A stretch of 38,670 bases of DNA. Source: Nemertoderma westbladi. Lineage: Eukaryota; Xenacoelomorpha; Nemertodermatida; Nemertodermatidae. The notes under the pieces are model-generated. The model ran no database searches. It saw nothing but the letters and a program-made list of their open reading frames with translations, and was not told where the DNA came from. The stretch is taken from positions 1 to 38,670 of the forward strand of contig JAUCBJ010006246.1 in NCBI GenBank assembly GCA_032718475.1. The letters run 5' to 3'. The position numbers and the translations under genes were made by a program. Positions within the stretch are counted from its first letter, which is position 1. Every line of letters begins with the position of its first letter. Of the stretch, positions 11,312 through 22,651 are shown in pieces.

Positions 11312-12060
11312 TATGACATCGCCTTGCTCTCTAATACGCTAGCAGATGCACAGCTTCTACTAAATAAAGTGGAGAGGGCTGCTAAGGAGGTTGGATTGCA
11401 TATAAATGCTACCAAGACCTAATTCATGACCTTTAATGTTGATGGAAACTTGACAACCATTGATAATAATCAACTAAGGAAGGTCGATGACTTCCAGTAC
11501 CTTGGATCATGGATAGAGAGTAGCAAAAAGGACATAGAAGTTAGGAAAGCAAAGGATTGGGTAGCTCTATCAAAAATGGATACCATCTGGAAATCAGATC
11601 TCTCCAGGCACCTGAAGACTAAGTTCTTTCGAGCCACAGTGGAAAGTGTATTTTTATACGGGGGTGAGACCTGGACACTGACTAAATCACTTGAACAACG
11701 AATTGATGGTTGCTACACAAGACTACTAAGGGCAGCCCTAAACATCAGCTGGAGACAACACATGACAAACGCCGAGCTTTATGGTACAATACCACCTGTA
11801 TCAACCACCCTCCGTGAACGCAGATTAAGATTCAGTGGGCACTGCTGGCGAAGTAAAGACGAGGTCATACCAGATCTACTTCTCTGGCAACCAACTCATG
11901 GAAAGCGTAGTCGTGGACGACCTGCCATAACATATATAGATCAACTTGAAAGGGATACTGAACTTGGGAGAAACGAAATTGCGACAACTATGGAGAATCG
12001 GGAAGCCTGGAAGGATCTCATTTCCACTCTCCGAGTTCGCTCGACCTAGTAGTAGTATTT
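11312..12060 (+). pseudogene. 5'-truncated LINE inserted in BEL-1 RT
   Basis: The sequence starts within the RT catalytic box (DIALLSNT, the tail of an xADDIALL motif) and continues through KVERAAKEVGLHINATKT, a TAA at 11420, then YLGSWI, FLYGGETWTLT, RRLRFSGHCWR and LLLWQPTHGKRSRGRP to a TAG at 12047-12049. The motif order is the same as in the LINE at 3650-6755, but the residues differ widely, so it is a related but different family. It ends in TAGTAGTAG. No second half of BEL-1 follows, so the BEL-1 3' part was lost or lies elsewhere. Confidence 0.85.
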
Positions 12061-12302
12061 ATTTCTTGGGTATATAGCAATAACAATATTTTTAATAAAT
12101 ACTATTATTATATTATTATAATTGCATTTGAATCAGCTATTGCGTAATAACTGCCTGACTGTACTTAAGAATAAGTAGTGAGCATACTGGCTTGGCATCC
12201 AGACTGATTGGCGCCTTATTCTATCTCGGAAGTCGGCAGCTTTCGCCGGTTATTCGCGAGTTATTTCTGGATACGAATACAATAACGGGCGACTAGGTCG
12301 CT
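12061..12302. other. Short AT-rich spacer / 5' leader of the next element
   Basis: It holds a TTATTA-rich stretch (12090-12125) and then a more G+C-rich 150 bp that may be the 5' leader of CXC-RT-nuclease copy 1. No gene is seen. Confidence 0.4.
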
Positions 12303-15300
12303 ATGCCGAAACGGTGCTGCCAATGTCAGTACTCGAAACGACCTGGCGGCCGTTGCAGCACGACCTCAAGGTGCAGGTGTCAGTGTCGAACCAACCACTG
12401 ATGTCGTCCCTACCGGACAATGTCGACGACGTATCACGAATGTCGCTGTCTCAACCCGTGGAATGTATATCCAACTTTGGTGACGTCACTCTAGTTGATG
12501 CTGATGAGACGATATTGGAAGATTCCCTTACATTCCATAGTCCTCTAGGTAGTCCGCCTTCACCTCGATTCAGTTCACCACTTTCTGGTGAGCTCCCTGT
12601 GTCCAGTCTATCGGATGTCCCAGTGACCAGCCTGTCTGATGTCCCTGTGACCAGTCTGTCGTGTGTCCCCGCCACCAGCATGTCGGGTGTCCCTGTCGCC
12701 AGTCTAGCGGGTGTCCCTCTCTCCAGTTTGTCAGGTGTCCCTGTCACCTGTCCGTCCGGTGTTCCCGCCACTAGTCTGCCTGGTGTCGCTACCACCAGCA
12801 TGTCGGGTGTTCCTGTCACCAGTTTGTCGGGTGTCCCTGTCACCGGTCCGTCGGGTGTCCCTGTCACCAGTCTGTCGGGTGTCGCCGCCACCACCACCAG
12901 TCTGTCGGGTGTCCCTGCCACCGCCACCAGTCTGTCGGATGTCCCTGTCACAAGTTTGTCGGGTGTCCCTGTCACTGCCACCAGTCTGTCGGGTGTCGCT
13001 GCCACTGCCACCAGTCTGTCGGGTGTCCCTGTCACCAGTCTGTCGGGTGTCCCTGTCACCAGTCTGTCGGGTGTCCCTGTCACCTGTCCGTCCATTGTTC
13101 CCGCCACTAGTCTGCCAGGTGTCGCTGCCACCAGCATGTCGGGTGTTCCTGTCACCAGTTTGTCGGGTATCCCTGTCACCGGTCTGTCGGGTGTCCCTGT
13201 CACCGGTCTGTCGGGTGTCCCCGCCACCGCCACCAGTCTGTCGGATGTCCCTGTCACAAGTTTGTCAGGTGTCCCTGTCACCACGACAAGTCTGTTGGAT
13301 GTCCCTGTCACCAGTCTGTCGGGTGGCAACCATTGTTGTAGCTGCAGCGCATCCGGGGGACGTTGCACTAGGTGTGTATGCGCAAAGGAAGGGCGTCATT
13401 GCACTATTTGTGCTCCGCTGATGGTAGGGAGATGTGAGAACTTCATTGGTCCCATTAACCCTAAACCCATTCCCGACCTTCCCCGGGTTTGTCCAGTAGT
13501 CCGTCAAAGGCCTTCTTCAATGTTGATAACAAGGTCACCAACGATATCTTGGTTCGGACAACCAATACCTGCCCCAGCTTTCTTAGACACATTACATTGA
13601 ATGTACAATGTGATAGTCCATTGGCGATCGAATTTGTTTCTTCTTCCCCCAGGCGCGGCAGGTCGCGAGGTCGTTTCCGAGATGTCACGGCTCCTCAACA
13701 TGTTCAGTGGCGACTTCGGACTCGAGGATGCTGCTCTATCGGCGTTAATGATTCTCCCCGCCCTCCTTCTACAGAAACCATCCCACTCATCAAACGCAGC
13801 GACCCACCGACGAGTTTTAGAACGTCGCATGAAATCTTGGAAACTCGGTCGGTTTGAAGAACTTCTCCAAGAGGCCAGCGCAATCCAAGCCCACCACACT
13901 CATGGTTCCTCCCGCGTGGCAACCATCCATAATAATGCAGCAGTGCGGGCTTTCTGCCGGCACATGCTGGTCGGCAATGTGATGCAGCCATTCGTAGTCT
14001 AGACGAGTTGTCTAAGGGAGGGTTACTTAAACTTTGCCAGATAGTTACAGATAAGAACGGAGTCACTAAAACTGTGAAGGAGTTTCTGTTGGACAAACAT
14101 CCCCCTGCAGAAACAGCAGACAATACGACATTGCTGGAGGGATTTGATCGGGCACCCGAGTTCCATGGAGTTATATTCGAGAAGATCGACACCCAGTTGG
14201 CTCTCACTAGCCTCCTTCATATTAACGGAAATGCTGCTGGCCCTTCCGGTCTCAACGTCCAGGGATGGAAGTACATTGCCACCCGATTGCGAGGAGCCTC
14301 TTCTGAGCTATGTTAAAGCATCGCCATGGCAGCGAGAAAGGTTGCCCGCGCACCAATTGACTCTGGTCGTCTCTCATCGTTACTATCGGCTCACCTGGTT
14401 GCTATAGATAAGTGCCCGGGTGTCAGGCCGATTGGCATAGGGGAGGTACTCCAACACATTATCGGAAAGTCAATCATCGCGAGTGTCTCGGATGATCTAC
14501 AGACTGTTGGTGGCTCAGTACAGTTATGTTGCGGGCAGAAAGTGGGGATTGAACACGCCGTACATAGTCTAAATGACGCGTTTGATAGTGACGGGTGCGA
14601 GGCGGTTCTACAAGTGGACGCAAACAATGAGTTTAATTCATTAAACCGCAGCGCTGCGACACACAATATCGGCATCATTTGTCCTTCCCTAAAGACTGCG
14701 GTTACCAACTGCTACGCCCAGCCAACCAAACTGTTTATCGTGGGCGAGTTTATATACTCGTCCGAGGGTTTTACCCAGGGCGACCCTCTCGCCATGCCGA
14801 GCTACGCCGTTGGGACGATCCCGCTGTTAGATGAAATGGAGGAAGCGTCCGGCGTGAACCAGAAGTGGTATGCGGATGATGGGAATGCGGCCGGAATGCT
14901 GTCTGAGCTCCAGAAATGGTGGGACGTAGTAGCTGCGCAGGGTCCTTTATACGGGTACTTTCCAATGAAATGTGTACTCCTCCTAAAGCCAGAGTTTCTC
15001 GGAGAAGCTGAGTCCCTATTCCCGGAGCCCTGCTTTACGATCGAGGTCCGTGGGTGCCGACTTCTCGGCGGCGCCGTCGGTACTGAAGAGTTCCGACAGG
15101 AGTTCGTCGATGCCAAGGTTACCTAGTTTGTCCGACAGGTGGAGCGTCTCGAAGAAATCGCCGCCATTGACCCGCACTGCGTATACACGGGCCTCGCGAT
15201 TGGGTTGTCGGCGCATTGGCGATACATATCGCGTGTTATTCCGCAGTCCACGGATCGGTTCGGAGATCTCGAGGCCGCCGTTGAGAAGTGTCTTGCGTCG

Positions 15301-16310
15301 TTAGCGGGCAGCCTGCCATCACTCCTGTGGAACAGGAACTCTGTTCGCTCCCGGTGCGCCTTGGAGGTTTAGCGATCCCGCTTCCGACCGACCTAGAGGA
15401 GCAATATAGCAATTCTAGATTATTATGTGCGCCATTTAATAAGGGGGGTAATGTAAAAGAAAGAGCGGAACTGCAAAAAAGGGCTACTAACCTTATAAGG
15501 ATGCGGGAAACTGCCAACCTGAAGAAGAAGGTCGAGGAGGTTCATTCAGGACTCAATCAGGACCAACAACACCTATGGGAGCTGACATCCGAGAAGGGGG
15601 CATCTTCCTGGCTAAACTCTCGCCCAGTGATGATCCACAACACCCACCTAGGTAAGCAGGAGTTCCGTAACGCTCTATGCCTGCGCTTTGGTTGGCAACC
15701 ACGACTTCTTCCAGCCCTGAGCGCCTGTGGGACACGATTTTCAGTAATTCACACTATGTCGTGTCCTACAGGCGGCTATCCATCTATTCGCCACAATGAA
15801 GTCCGCGATTTCTTCGCCACTACACTAACCGAAGTAGTGCATAACGTCGAGGTCGAACCTCATTTGCAGCCAGTCACCAGTGAGCAGTTCATCCGACGTT
15901 CCACATCCACCAACGACCAAGCCCAACTCGATGTGTCCGTCTGCGGTTTCTGGGGTTCCAGGTATCAGAAGATATTCCTGGATGTCTCCATCTTTAACCC
16001 CCTAGCCCCCATGAATGCTGCAATGCCTCTCGCCGACGCCCTCCTCCATCACGAGGCCCACAAGCATAATCTTTATGACGAGCGAATTCGTGAAATTGAG
16101 TTGGCGACATTTACGCCGCTCAGATTCTCGGCGTTTGGTGGCCTCTCGCCAACCACGACTCAGTTCATGAAGCGACTCGGGATATTACTCTCCGAGAAGC
16201 GTGAGGCACCGTACTCCGAGTGTATTCGTTGGATCCGCCGTGAATTGAGTTTCGCACTCCTCCGCGCGGGTTTAATGTGTCTGCAGGGTGCGCGTTCTGC
16301 ACAGAATTGA
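12303..16310 (+). pseudogene. CXC-RT-nuclease retroelement, copy 1 (broken)
   Basis: The likely start is ATG 12303, which encodes a Cys-rich opening (RCCQCQ...GGRC...CRCQC) before a TGA at 12399. The main frame (from about 12314 to 13600) carries an acidic linker, SLSGVPVT repeats (12600-13325) and a full CXC-type Cys cluster (about 13330-13440: CCSCS, RCTRCVCA, HCTIC, GRCEN). A TGA at 13598 is followed directly by ATG and the RT-associated N-terminal region (VHWRSNLF). After a frameshift near 13990 come GPSGLNVQGWK, CPGVRPIGIGEVLQ, the D-containing motif A (VDANNEFN), TQGDPLAMP and YADDGN (14869-14886). The C-terminal nuclease-like part has CGTRF...HTMSC, SIRHNEVRD and LDVSVCGFW...LDVSIFNP. 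Breaks include stops at 14314 and 15124 and a frameshift near 15320. In copy 2 the motif A equivalent is NAFN rather than NEFN. Confidence 0.8.
12600..13325. repeat. Coding minisatellite of copy 1 (24-bp SLSGVPVT units)
   Basis: About 30 units, mostly 24 bp (AGTCTGTCGGGTGTCCCTGT plus CACC), encode SLSGVPVT and variants. Some units are lengthened by 6 or 12 bp through extra ACC/GCC codons, always keeping frame. Within the array a larger block is repeated: the run containing CPSGVPATSLPG recurs as CPSIVPATSLPG some 315 bp later. Long open frames on the other strand and in other frames are by-products of the repeat. Confidence 0.9.
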
Positions 16311-16404
16311 CCGGTATGCTGCAAGACTCCGATACAGATGGCCAACTCGGACACCGACACGTCGCCGTACCCATAGGCGACTAAATCACCTGTCGTAGAA
16401 ATTA

Positions 16405-18453
16405 GTGGCGAGAGGGGGGGGGGCAGAGAATGTCCCAAAGGCGTCGGCGGATAATGCGCGGAGCGAGTTAGGTGAACTGCAGCACCCGGCGACGGAGAAT
16501 AGTAGGGGGATTACGAATATCCCCAGCGGCGTCCGACCGGCTAGAGAGAGGGAGGTTGGTGTCGTGAGCGGGCGAGCGACGAGACGTCGAGCCCAGTCAG
16601 AAGATGGAAGAATAACAGTGGAGTTTAACCGGGAGGTCGATGAGAGATCTCATGAGCGGGGATGCTACACTGAAGAGAGAAGAAGAGAAGAGAGTAGAAG
16701 AAGCGTTGCTACGAGCGACCAGGATGGATAGCCGAGGATGGATAGCGAGCCATTGGTAGTAGAGATGGAGTTGGGGAGTCAGTGGGGTCGAACTCCGGGA
16801 GATTGCCGTCGACCCGGAGAGACGCAGCCTGGCGAGATATATTATACGCTGGGAGAGGGGTACAGGACGTACCGGTACGAGGATGAGAACAGGAGAGGGG
16901 ATCGAAGGGAAACTTCCCGACAGGATATAGCTGTGTATGGATCATTCCGGATCATCGGGCGAAGACGAGGAGGAAGACGACACCTTTTATGTGCACATGT
17001 GGGGGAGGAACAACCATCACTAACACTCCTCATACAGAACCAATTGAAAGGGTTTAGCGTGATTCCTATAAAGATTACCGGAACCCGAGGGATCAAGCGT
17101 ATATATGCTATCTTAGACTCTGCGTCATCACATAGTTACGTCGACGAACAAGTAGCCGACGTAGTTACTGACATGAGTAAAGGTAAGACTGCTCAGTATA
17201 CTGTAAGCAGCATGCATGGTAAGAGAGCGATTCCTGTGACAAGAGTAAAATTAACCTTAGACACTCTTCTTTCCAAAGCGGAACACAGCAAGGAGGAGTG
17301 CTCATTACTTCCGGTAAGAAATTTGACCTTTGCAGCTACAAAGGACTTTAGTAACTTGCTCGGACTTGTGCCAGAGCAATCACCGGGAGATCGTAAGTAT
17401 TTCCGACACCTTGGAATACCGGAATGTCCTGTTAACTATCGCTCAATCGCGATGATGATTGGGACAGACCAGTTTAACTTACATCAGGTATGGGAGACAC
17501 GCCCATCTGTTATTACAGCGGGCAACCCCTACGCATGTAGAACTCCCATAGGTTGGTATACTAGAGCACCAGTGCGTTCACTAGAGGTAAGTGACCAGGA
17601 GGATGACGTTTTAAGTACGTGTAGTTTACTGACTACCACGATGGATAATTCTCCTTCATACTCCTGTGGTCCAATTGTACAGACTGCACTACGACAGACT
17701 TGCGTCGCTAATACTGACGTAATTGATACTGACATAACTGATCTGGACACGACCACACGGACCTCTGACTTACAGCTACTTGCAGCGAAACAGGTTGTAT
17801 TGACTACTGAAGACCAAAGGGTTGTTGCTATGGATGACTCGATGAACGAGGGTTTTGGAAGGCTTGCGAGCCTACCGAAAAATCCGAAGGTCATTGACCC
17901 CACCCACCAGGCATCGACACCGGTCATTGATCTTGGCATATGGGCAAAGAGAAGGGGAATTGTACTACTCGGGGTAGTGCCAGTGAGGGTGATAGGAGAA
18001 GGCGGTCGATCAGTAACCACCTTGATGCTGGTTGACAGCGGAGCAGCCTTCACATTGGTGGAGAATTGGGTGGCCGAGGAGATAGGGTTAAAGACGAGGC
18101 CAAGTAGGATGGCGGTAACTACCATCTCCAGCATAGATGAGGTCCTGGAGATGAGGACGGGAAGGTGCCAGATATCAGCCATAGCACCGGGATGTGACTA
18201 CGGGGCGACCATCGACCCCATCCAGGTGATAGAATCGATCAACATAAATGCCAGGCGACCAACTAACATCGAGGTCAAGCAATACAGATTCCTGGACGAC
18301 ATCGATTTCTCGATACCGGAGGTAAACGTCAGGAAGGTATCCATCATAGTGGGAATGGACTGCCCATGGCACATGAAAGAATACAGACGATCTTCGGAGG
18401 AGACAGACAGCGTGATCCGATGGCAATCCTCACGCCATTCGGATGGACGCTAA
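16405..18453 (+). pseudogene. gag-pol: BEL/Pao element 2: N-terminal part with two tandem DUF1758-like protease units
   Basis: A first Arg/Glu-rich frame (16405-16731, no recognised domain) ends in TAG; a second opens with ATG at 16738 and runs 571 codons. It contains two complete protease units. Unit 1 (about 17040-17570) starts with FSVIPIKITGTRG, has the active-site-like LDSASSHSYV (DSA in place of DSG) and ends with MMIGTDQFNLH and RTPIGWYTRAP, the motif that normally precedes RT. After about 120 linker residues, unit 2 (about 17960-18450) starts with GVVPVRVIGEGG, has a proper LVDSGAAFTLV and reaches IIVGMD. A frame change near 18370-18400 carries it into the RT frame. Unit 1 is A+T-richer than unit 2, which suggests a fusion of two lineages. 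Gag zinc knuckles are absent. Confidence 0.75.
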
Positions 18454-19424
18454 GCGGCCCAATCAGAACCAAAATTCCATTTAGGATGTCGGAGACATCA
18501 GGGTGCATGTTCACAGGAACTATGAGGGAGATGGAAGATGAAGGAGCGGAGGAGCAGCTTAGGAGACTGTTGAGACAAGATTTTGAAGGACTAAAGGAGA
18601 CCAGGGTCGGAACCTCGGTAGAGGATAAACAAGCAGTAGAGAGTGTGAAGGAGTCGATGAGATGCGACGAGGGGTGGTACACCATAGGCATGGTGTGGAA
18701 ACAGCCAAAACTACCGCTACCCGAGAACAAGGGGATGGTACTCACGAGGCTTCGCAAACTGAAGCAAATGCTGAAACAGAGCCCCGAGAAGGATGAGTAC
18801 ATCCATAAGACGATAAAGAAGTACGTTGAGAAAGGATGGGCCGCGGAGTTGCCTGTCGACGAACCAAACACGGACAGGACCTACTACCTGCCACTTCATG
18901 TGGCTTTAGACCCAAAGAAGGGTAAACTGTGGATGGTGGTCGACGCATCGGTGAAAACCAATGGCAAGTGCCTAAACGACTATCTGCTGGAGGGCCCCAA
19001 TATCTACAACTCGGGGATTGAGGTCTTATTGAGATTTAGAAATGGGAGACACGCCTTCACCTGCGACATCGAAGGCATGTCCAACCAAGTCCGTGTGACG
19101 GAGGAGGACAGCGACAGCCAGCGCTTCCTATGGTACAACGGCGACGAGGAGCCGTCGACAATACCGATGTACAAGATGGTGGTGCAGAACATGGGGGCCA
19201 AGTCATCCTCATTCATGATGACTGTGGCTGTAAGAGATAAAGTAGAGGGAAAAGAGGGGAAGTATAGCGCCAAAGCGATCGATATGATTCGATGCTGCTT
19301 TTATGTAGACGGCGGGATGGAGTCTGGAAACACGGTTAAAGAATTACTGGAGACAGGGTGCGAGGTTCGCAACATCCTGAAAGGATCCGGATTTAACCTG
19401 ACCAAATCTCAATCCAGCTCATAG
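18366..19424 (+). pseudogene. pol: BEL/Pao element 2: reverse transcriptase
   Basis: Begins with the end of the protease unit (PFGWTLSGPI) and continues into RT: KYVEKGWAAELP, TYYLPLHVALDPKKGK, VVDASVK, LEGPNIYNSGIEVLLRFR, motif A FTCDIEGMSNQVRV, QRFLWY, motif B-like GAKSSSFMMT and the catalytic box FYVDGG. The second Asp of YVDD is Gly, so polymerase activity is unlikely. The region reads cleanly for about 350 codons up to a TAG at 19422-19424 and is rich in purines on the coding strand. Confidence 0.85.
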
Positions 19425-21013
19425 GAGTTTATGAAAGCCATAGAGGACAGGCGGCCAGAGTCAACCATGGACAACCCCACGACAGCCAAGGGACAGGACA
19501 TGGCAGACAAAAGAGTGGAGTCTCAGCAGAAGGCGCTGGGGATCATGTGGAACCGGGAGACAGATGAGTTCAAGTACCAACTGAGCCAGGAGGGCCAGAG
19601 ATCCACACAAAACGGGGCTATGTATCATACATAGCAAGGATTTACGATCCCTTAGGCCTAGCATCCCCACTGTTAGTCACGGGGAAACAGATACTTAAGA
19701 AAGTATATAAGTTAAAGGACGAGTGGGATACGGAGGTCCCGGAAGAAATTAGCAAGCAATGGAGTAAGTGGATGGGGAGTTTAGAACAGATGGGGACATA
19801 CAGCATGCCACGCGTGTATTTCCCGGATGGGGACATGACGGATCTGGACCTACACATGTTATCCGATGCATCATTGGAAGCATATAGAGCGGCACTCTAC
19901 CTAGTACAATGAAAGGGGGCTTATAAGCCCAGACTTGCTTTCAGTAAAGCAAAGTCGATGCCGCCAGATTCAGCGTCAGTCCCGAAACTCGAGTTGACAG
20001 CTGCAAGATTAGGAGTAAGGGCCATAGCCTACTTGATGGACACCATTCCCAACATAGTGGAAACACACTACTGGACGGACTCCATGGTAGTGCTTGGATG
20101 GCTGCACAATAAGAAGACGAGATACCCTATATTCGTCGCGAATAGGGTGGACGAAATAAGGGCGACGACAGACTTGGAAAGGTGGCACTACTGCCCAACG
20201 GACGAGAACCCAGCAGACTTGTTATCGAGGGGCGTGGCACGCCACACTTTCTCAAGGAAGGAAGTGTTGTGGCAGCATGGGCCACACTTCCTAAAAGATA
20301 GATGGGCCTGGCCACCAATGAAGAAGGTGGACCCGGGCTCAGAGGAAGTAGCACCAGGGGAAGAGGGAGAAGATTCAGAAGGTGAAGAGATATATAGTCA
20401 GATGGTGAGGGAAATCAGGGAGGTGCAACAGAAATTAGAACAGCCATGCGATAACCTGACGGATAGGCTACTCAGCTACAGCTCAAGCTGGTACAAGACC
20501 AAGAAGTTGGTAGCGTACTGGAGGGCCTATGGGGATTTCCTCAAGGGAGTTGGCAAGGACACCAAGAGGAAACCAAACATCAATCTGGAGGGAGCGGCTA
20601 AGGCCGTGATACGGTATGAACAGAGAAAGAACTATGGCGACAAAGTGGATCGAGTTAGCAAGCAACAACATCTTCGTCGGGACAGCGAGCTCATCACACT
20701 GTCACCACAACTCAACGATGACGGGATTCTGGTCATGAATTCCAGAGTGCTGAATAACAACAGCCTTATCATCCCACCAAAACCCATTAACATCCCCAAC
20801 AGATCGCCGATAGTCCACCAGATCATTTGGGACTCCCACAAATCGATATTGCATGGAGGCACCAACCAGACCCTCACAGAGATACCGAGGACCTTCTGGA
20901 TCGCACAGCTAAGAAAGAAGGTGAAGGCGGTAGTGGAGCAGTGCCAGACCTGCCGACGGACGAGAAAGGAGAGGGCCTACAGGAGATGGCGCCATTACCG
21001 GCCAGCAGGGTGA
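19425..21013 (+). pseudogene. pol: BEL/Pao element 2: RNase H region and integrase zinc-binding domain
   Basis: In the same frame as RT after the TAG, the region encodes KRVESQQKALGIMWN. A frameshift at about 19600-19625 leads to IARIYDPLGLASPLLV, a BEL/Pao hallmark. The RNase H-like part (Peptidase_A17 Pfam region) has LSDASLEAY, a TGA at 19910-19912, PKLELTAARLGVRA and YWTDSMVVLGWL, followed by NPADLLSRG. The integrase zinc domain (about 20830-20955) shows H-x4-H (HKSILH) and C-x2-C (CQTC). The frame ends at 21013 because of a frameshift at about 20960-20995. Confidence 0.85.
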
Positions 21014-21771
21014 GACAGCACGACCCGCCATTCACGCACTGCGGCATAGATATGTTCGGGCCGATTAAGGTCAAGGTGATGCAACACATAGAGAAACGCT
21101 ACAGCATCATCTTCGTATGTAACAACACGAGGGCGGTAGGAATAGAACTCGCCCAGGATGCTACGGCATCGGCATTCATTAATGCCTTAGAGAGATTCAG
21201 AGACCGCAAAGGTGGGATGATCGCAGTGATCTATTCCGACAATGGAACCAACTTTGTGGGGGCGGAGAACGAGCTGGTGGAGGCCTTGAACATCCTAGAT
21301 GGAGAAGAAGTCAGGGCAGCCATGAGGAGACGACAGGTGAAGTGGGAAAGGAGGACGCCGTATGCGCCACATACATTAGGATGCGTCGAGAGGCTTGTGG
21401 GTAGTTCCAAGCGTCTGATGACGAAGTTGATGGACACCCACATGGTGATAGAGGACATACTAAGGACGGTGCTAGCTAAGTGCGAGGGAATCATCAATAG
21501 CAGACCGCTATATCCAGAGAATGATGACACGGAATCACTAGACGTGCTAACACCAAGCCACTTTCTGATGGAAAGGCCGGCGACCATCGACATGCGGGGT
21601 GTAGACCCAGATGACATACACTCCCGACAGAGTTGGAAAGTCGCCAAGGCGATAAGCGCAGAGTATTGGAGGAGGTGGGTCAAGGAATACTTACCCACAT
21701 TACACAGGAGGAGCAAGTGGAGAAACACCACTAGAGAGTTAAAGAAAGGTGATTTGGTGATTTGTCACTGA
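20980..21771 (+). pseudogene. pol: BEL/Pao element 2: integrase core and DUF5641-like tail
   Basis: After the frameshift the sequence reads MAPLPASRVRQHDPPF and the rve integrase core: D in HCGIDMFGPI, D in IYSDNGTNFVGAE and E in HTLGCVERLVG, a D-D-E set with roughly 60 and 50 residue spacings typical of BEL/Pao. The usual PHFGG motif reads PHTLG here. The C-terminal part has LTPSHFLMERP and SRQSWKVAKAISAEYWRRWVKEYLP, the DUF5641 signature of this superfamily. It stops with TGA at 21769. Integration of element cDNA would be its role; the residues needed for catalysis are present. Confidence 0.85.
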
Positions 21772-22084
21772 CAACACAATCATCAACAATCAATGCAGAC
21801 TAGCGAGAGTAGTAGACACTTACCCCAACGAGGATGGAAGAGTCCGATCGGTGAAAGTGCGGATAGGGGGAAAGATAGGAGCAAAGGACAGGAAGACCTA
21901 CAGGAGGGCTGTAGGAAAGTGCTGCCTATTAGAAGGGGCACCATAGAGTTTAGTCGTCCAAGTGTTGGACTGATGGGGGTGGGATTGAGGGCGAGACGCC
22001 CTTCCCACAATATAAAATATAAAAAAAAATAATAATAATAAAATAAAGTAATAGAAAGAAAGTTAGAAAGAGAAAGTAATAGTA
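21772..22084 (+). mobile_element. 3' end of BEL-2: probable polypurine tract and LTR start
   Basis: After the integrase the coding bias continues for a short distance and then reaches TGATGGGGGTGGGAT (about 21971), a polypurine-like tract. It is followed by a perfect small hairpin at 21988-22002 (AGGGCG, loop AGA, CGCCCT) and an A-rich stretch (22010-22080). This fits the start of a 3' LTR, but the LTR is very short or truncated by the minisatellite that follows, and no matching 5' LTR was seen near 16405. Confidence 0.4.
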
Positions 22085-22109
22085 GATAGTACGTAGTAGT
22101 AAGTAAGTA

Positions 22110-22583
22110 GGCAGATAGAAGTTAGTAGAGTAAGAGGGTACGCAGTACCGTTAGTAGAAGTTAGTAAGAGTTAGTAGAGTAAGAGGGTACGCAGTACCGT
22201 TAGTAGAAGTTAGTAAGAGTTAGAGTGTAAGAGGGTACACAGTACCATTAGTAGAAGTTAGTTAGAGTTAGAGTGTAAGAGGGTACGCAGTACCGTTAGT
22301 AAGAGTTAGTAAGAGTTAGAGTGTAAGAGGGTACGTAGCACCGTTAGTAAGAGTTAGAGAGTAAGAGGGTATGTAGTACCGTTAGTAAGAGTTAGAGAGT
22401 AAGAGGGTATGTAGTACCGTTAGTAAGAGTTAGTAGAGTAATAGGGTACGTAGTACCGTTAGTAAGAGTTAGAGAGTAAGAGGATATGTAGTACTGTTAG
22501 TAAGAGTTAGAGAGTAAGAGGGTACGTAGTACCGTTAGTAAGAGTTAGTAGAGTAAGAGGGTACATAGTACCGTTAGTAAGAG
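22110..22583. repeat. GTTAGTAAGAG minisatellite, left arm
   Basis: About ten to twelve units of roughly 38-49 bp are built from GTTAGTAAGAG, optional GTTAGAG/GTTAGTAGA, GTAAGAGGGTA and CGTAGTACC. Units vary by CGCAG/CATAG/TGTAG changes and by insertion of an extra GTTAGTAGA block. The same repeat resumes at 26738, on the other side of CXC-RT-nuclease copy 2. Confidence 0.95.
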
Positions 22584-22651
22584 TATATATTAATATTAAA
22601 TATATTAATAAATATTAAATATTAGTTACTGGTGAATACCAATTTTAAACC

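Noticed and set aside
12451-13421. Long open frames on the minus strand and in a second plus frame over the SLSGVPVT repeats
   Set aside because: They arise only because repeat units are multiples of three without stops; they contain nothing but repeat translation and end with the array.
16405-22010. Envelope gene or endogenous retrovirus
   Set aside because: No env-like ORF with signal peptide and transmembrane segment follows the integrase; the domain set is that of a BEL/Pao retrotransposon.
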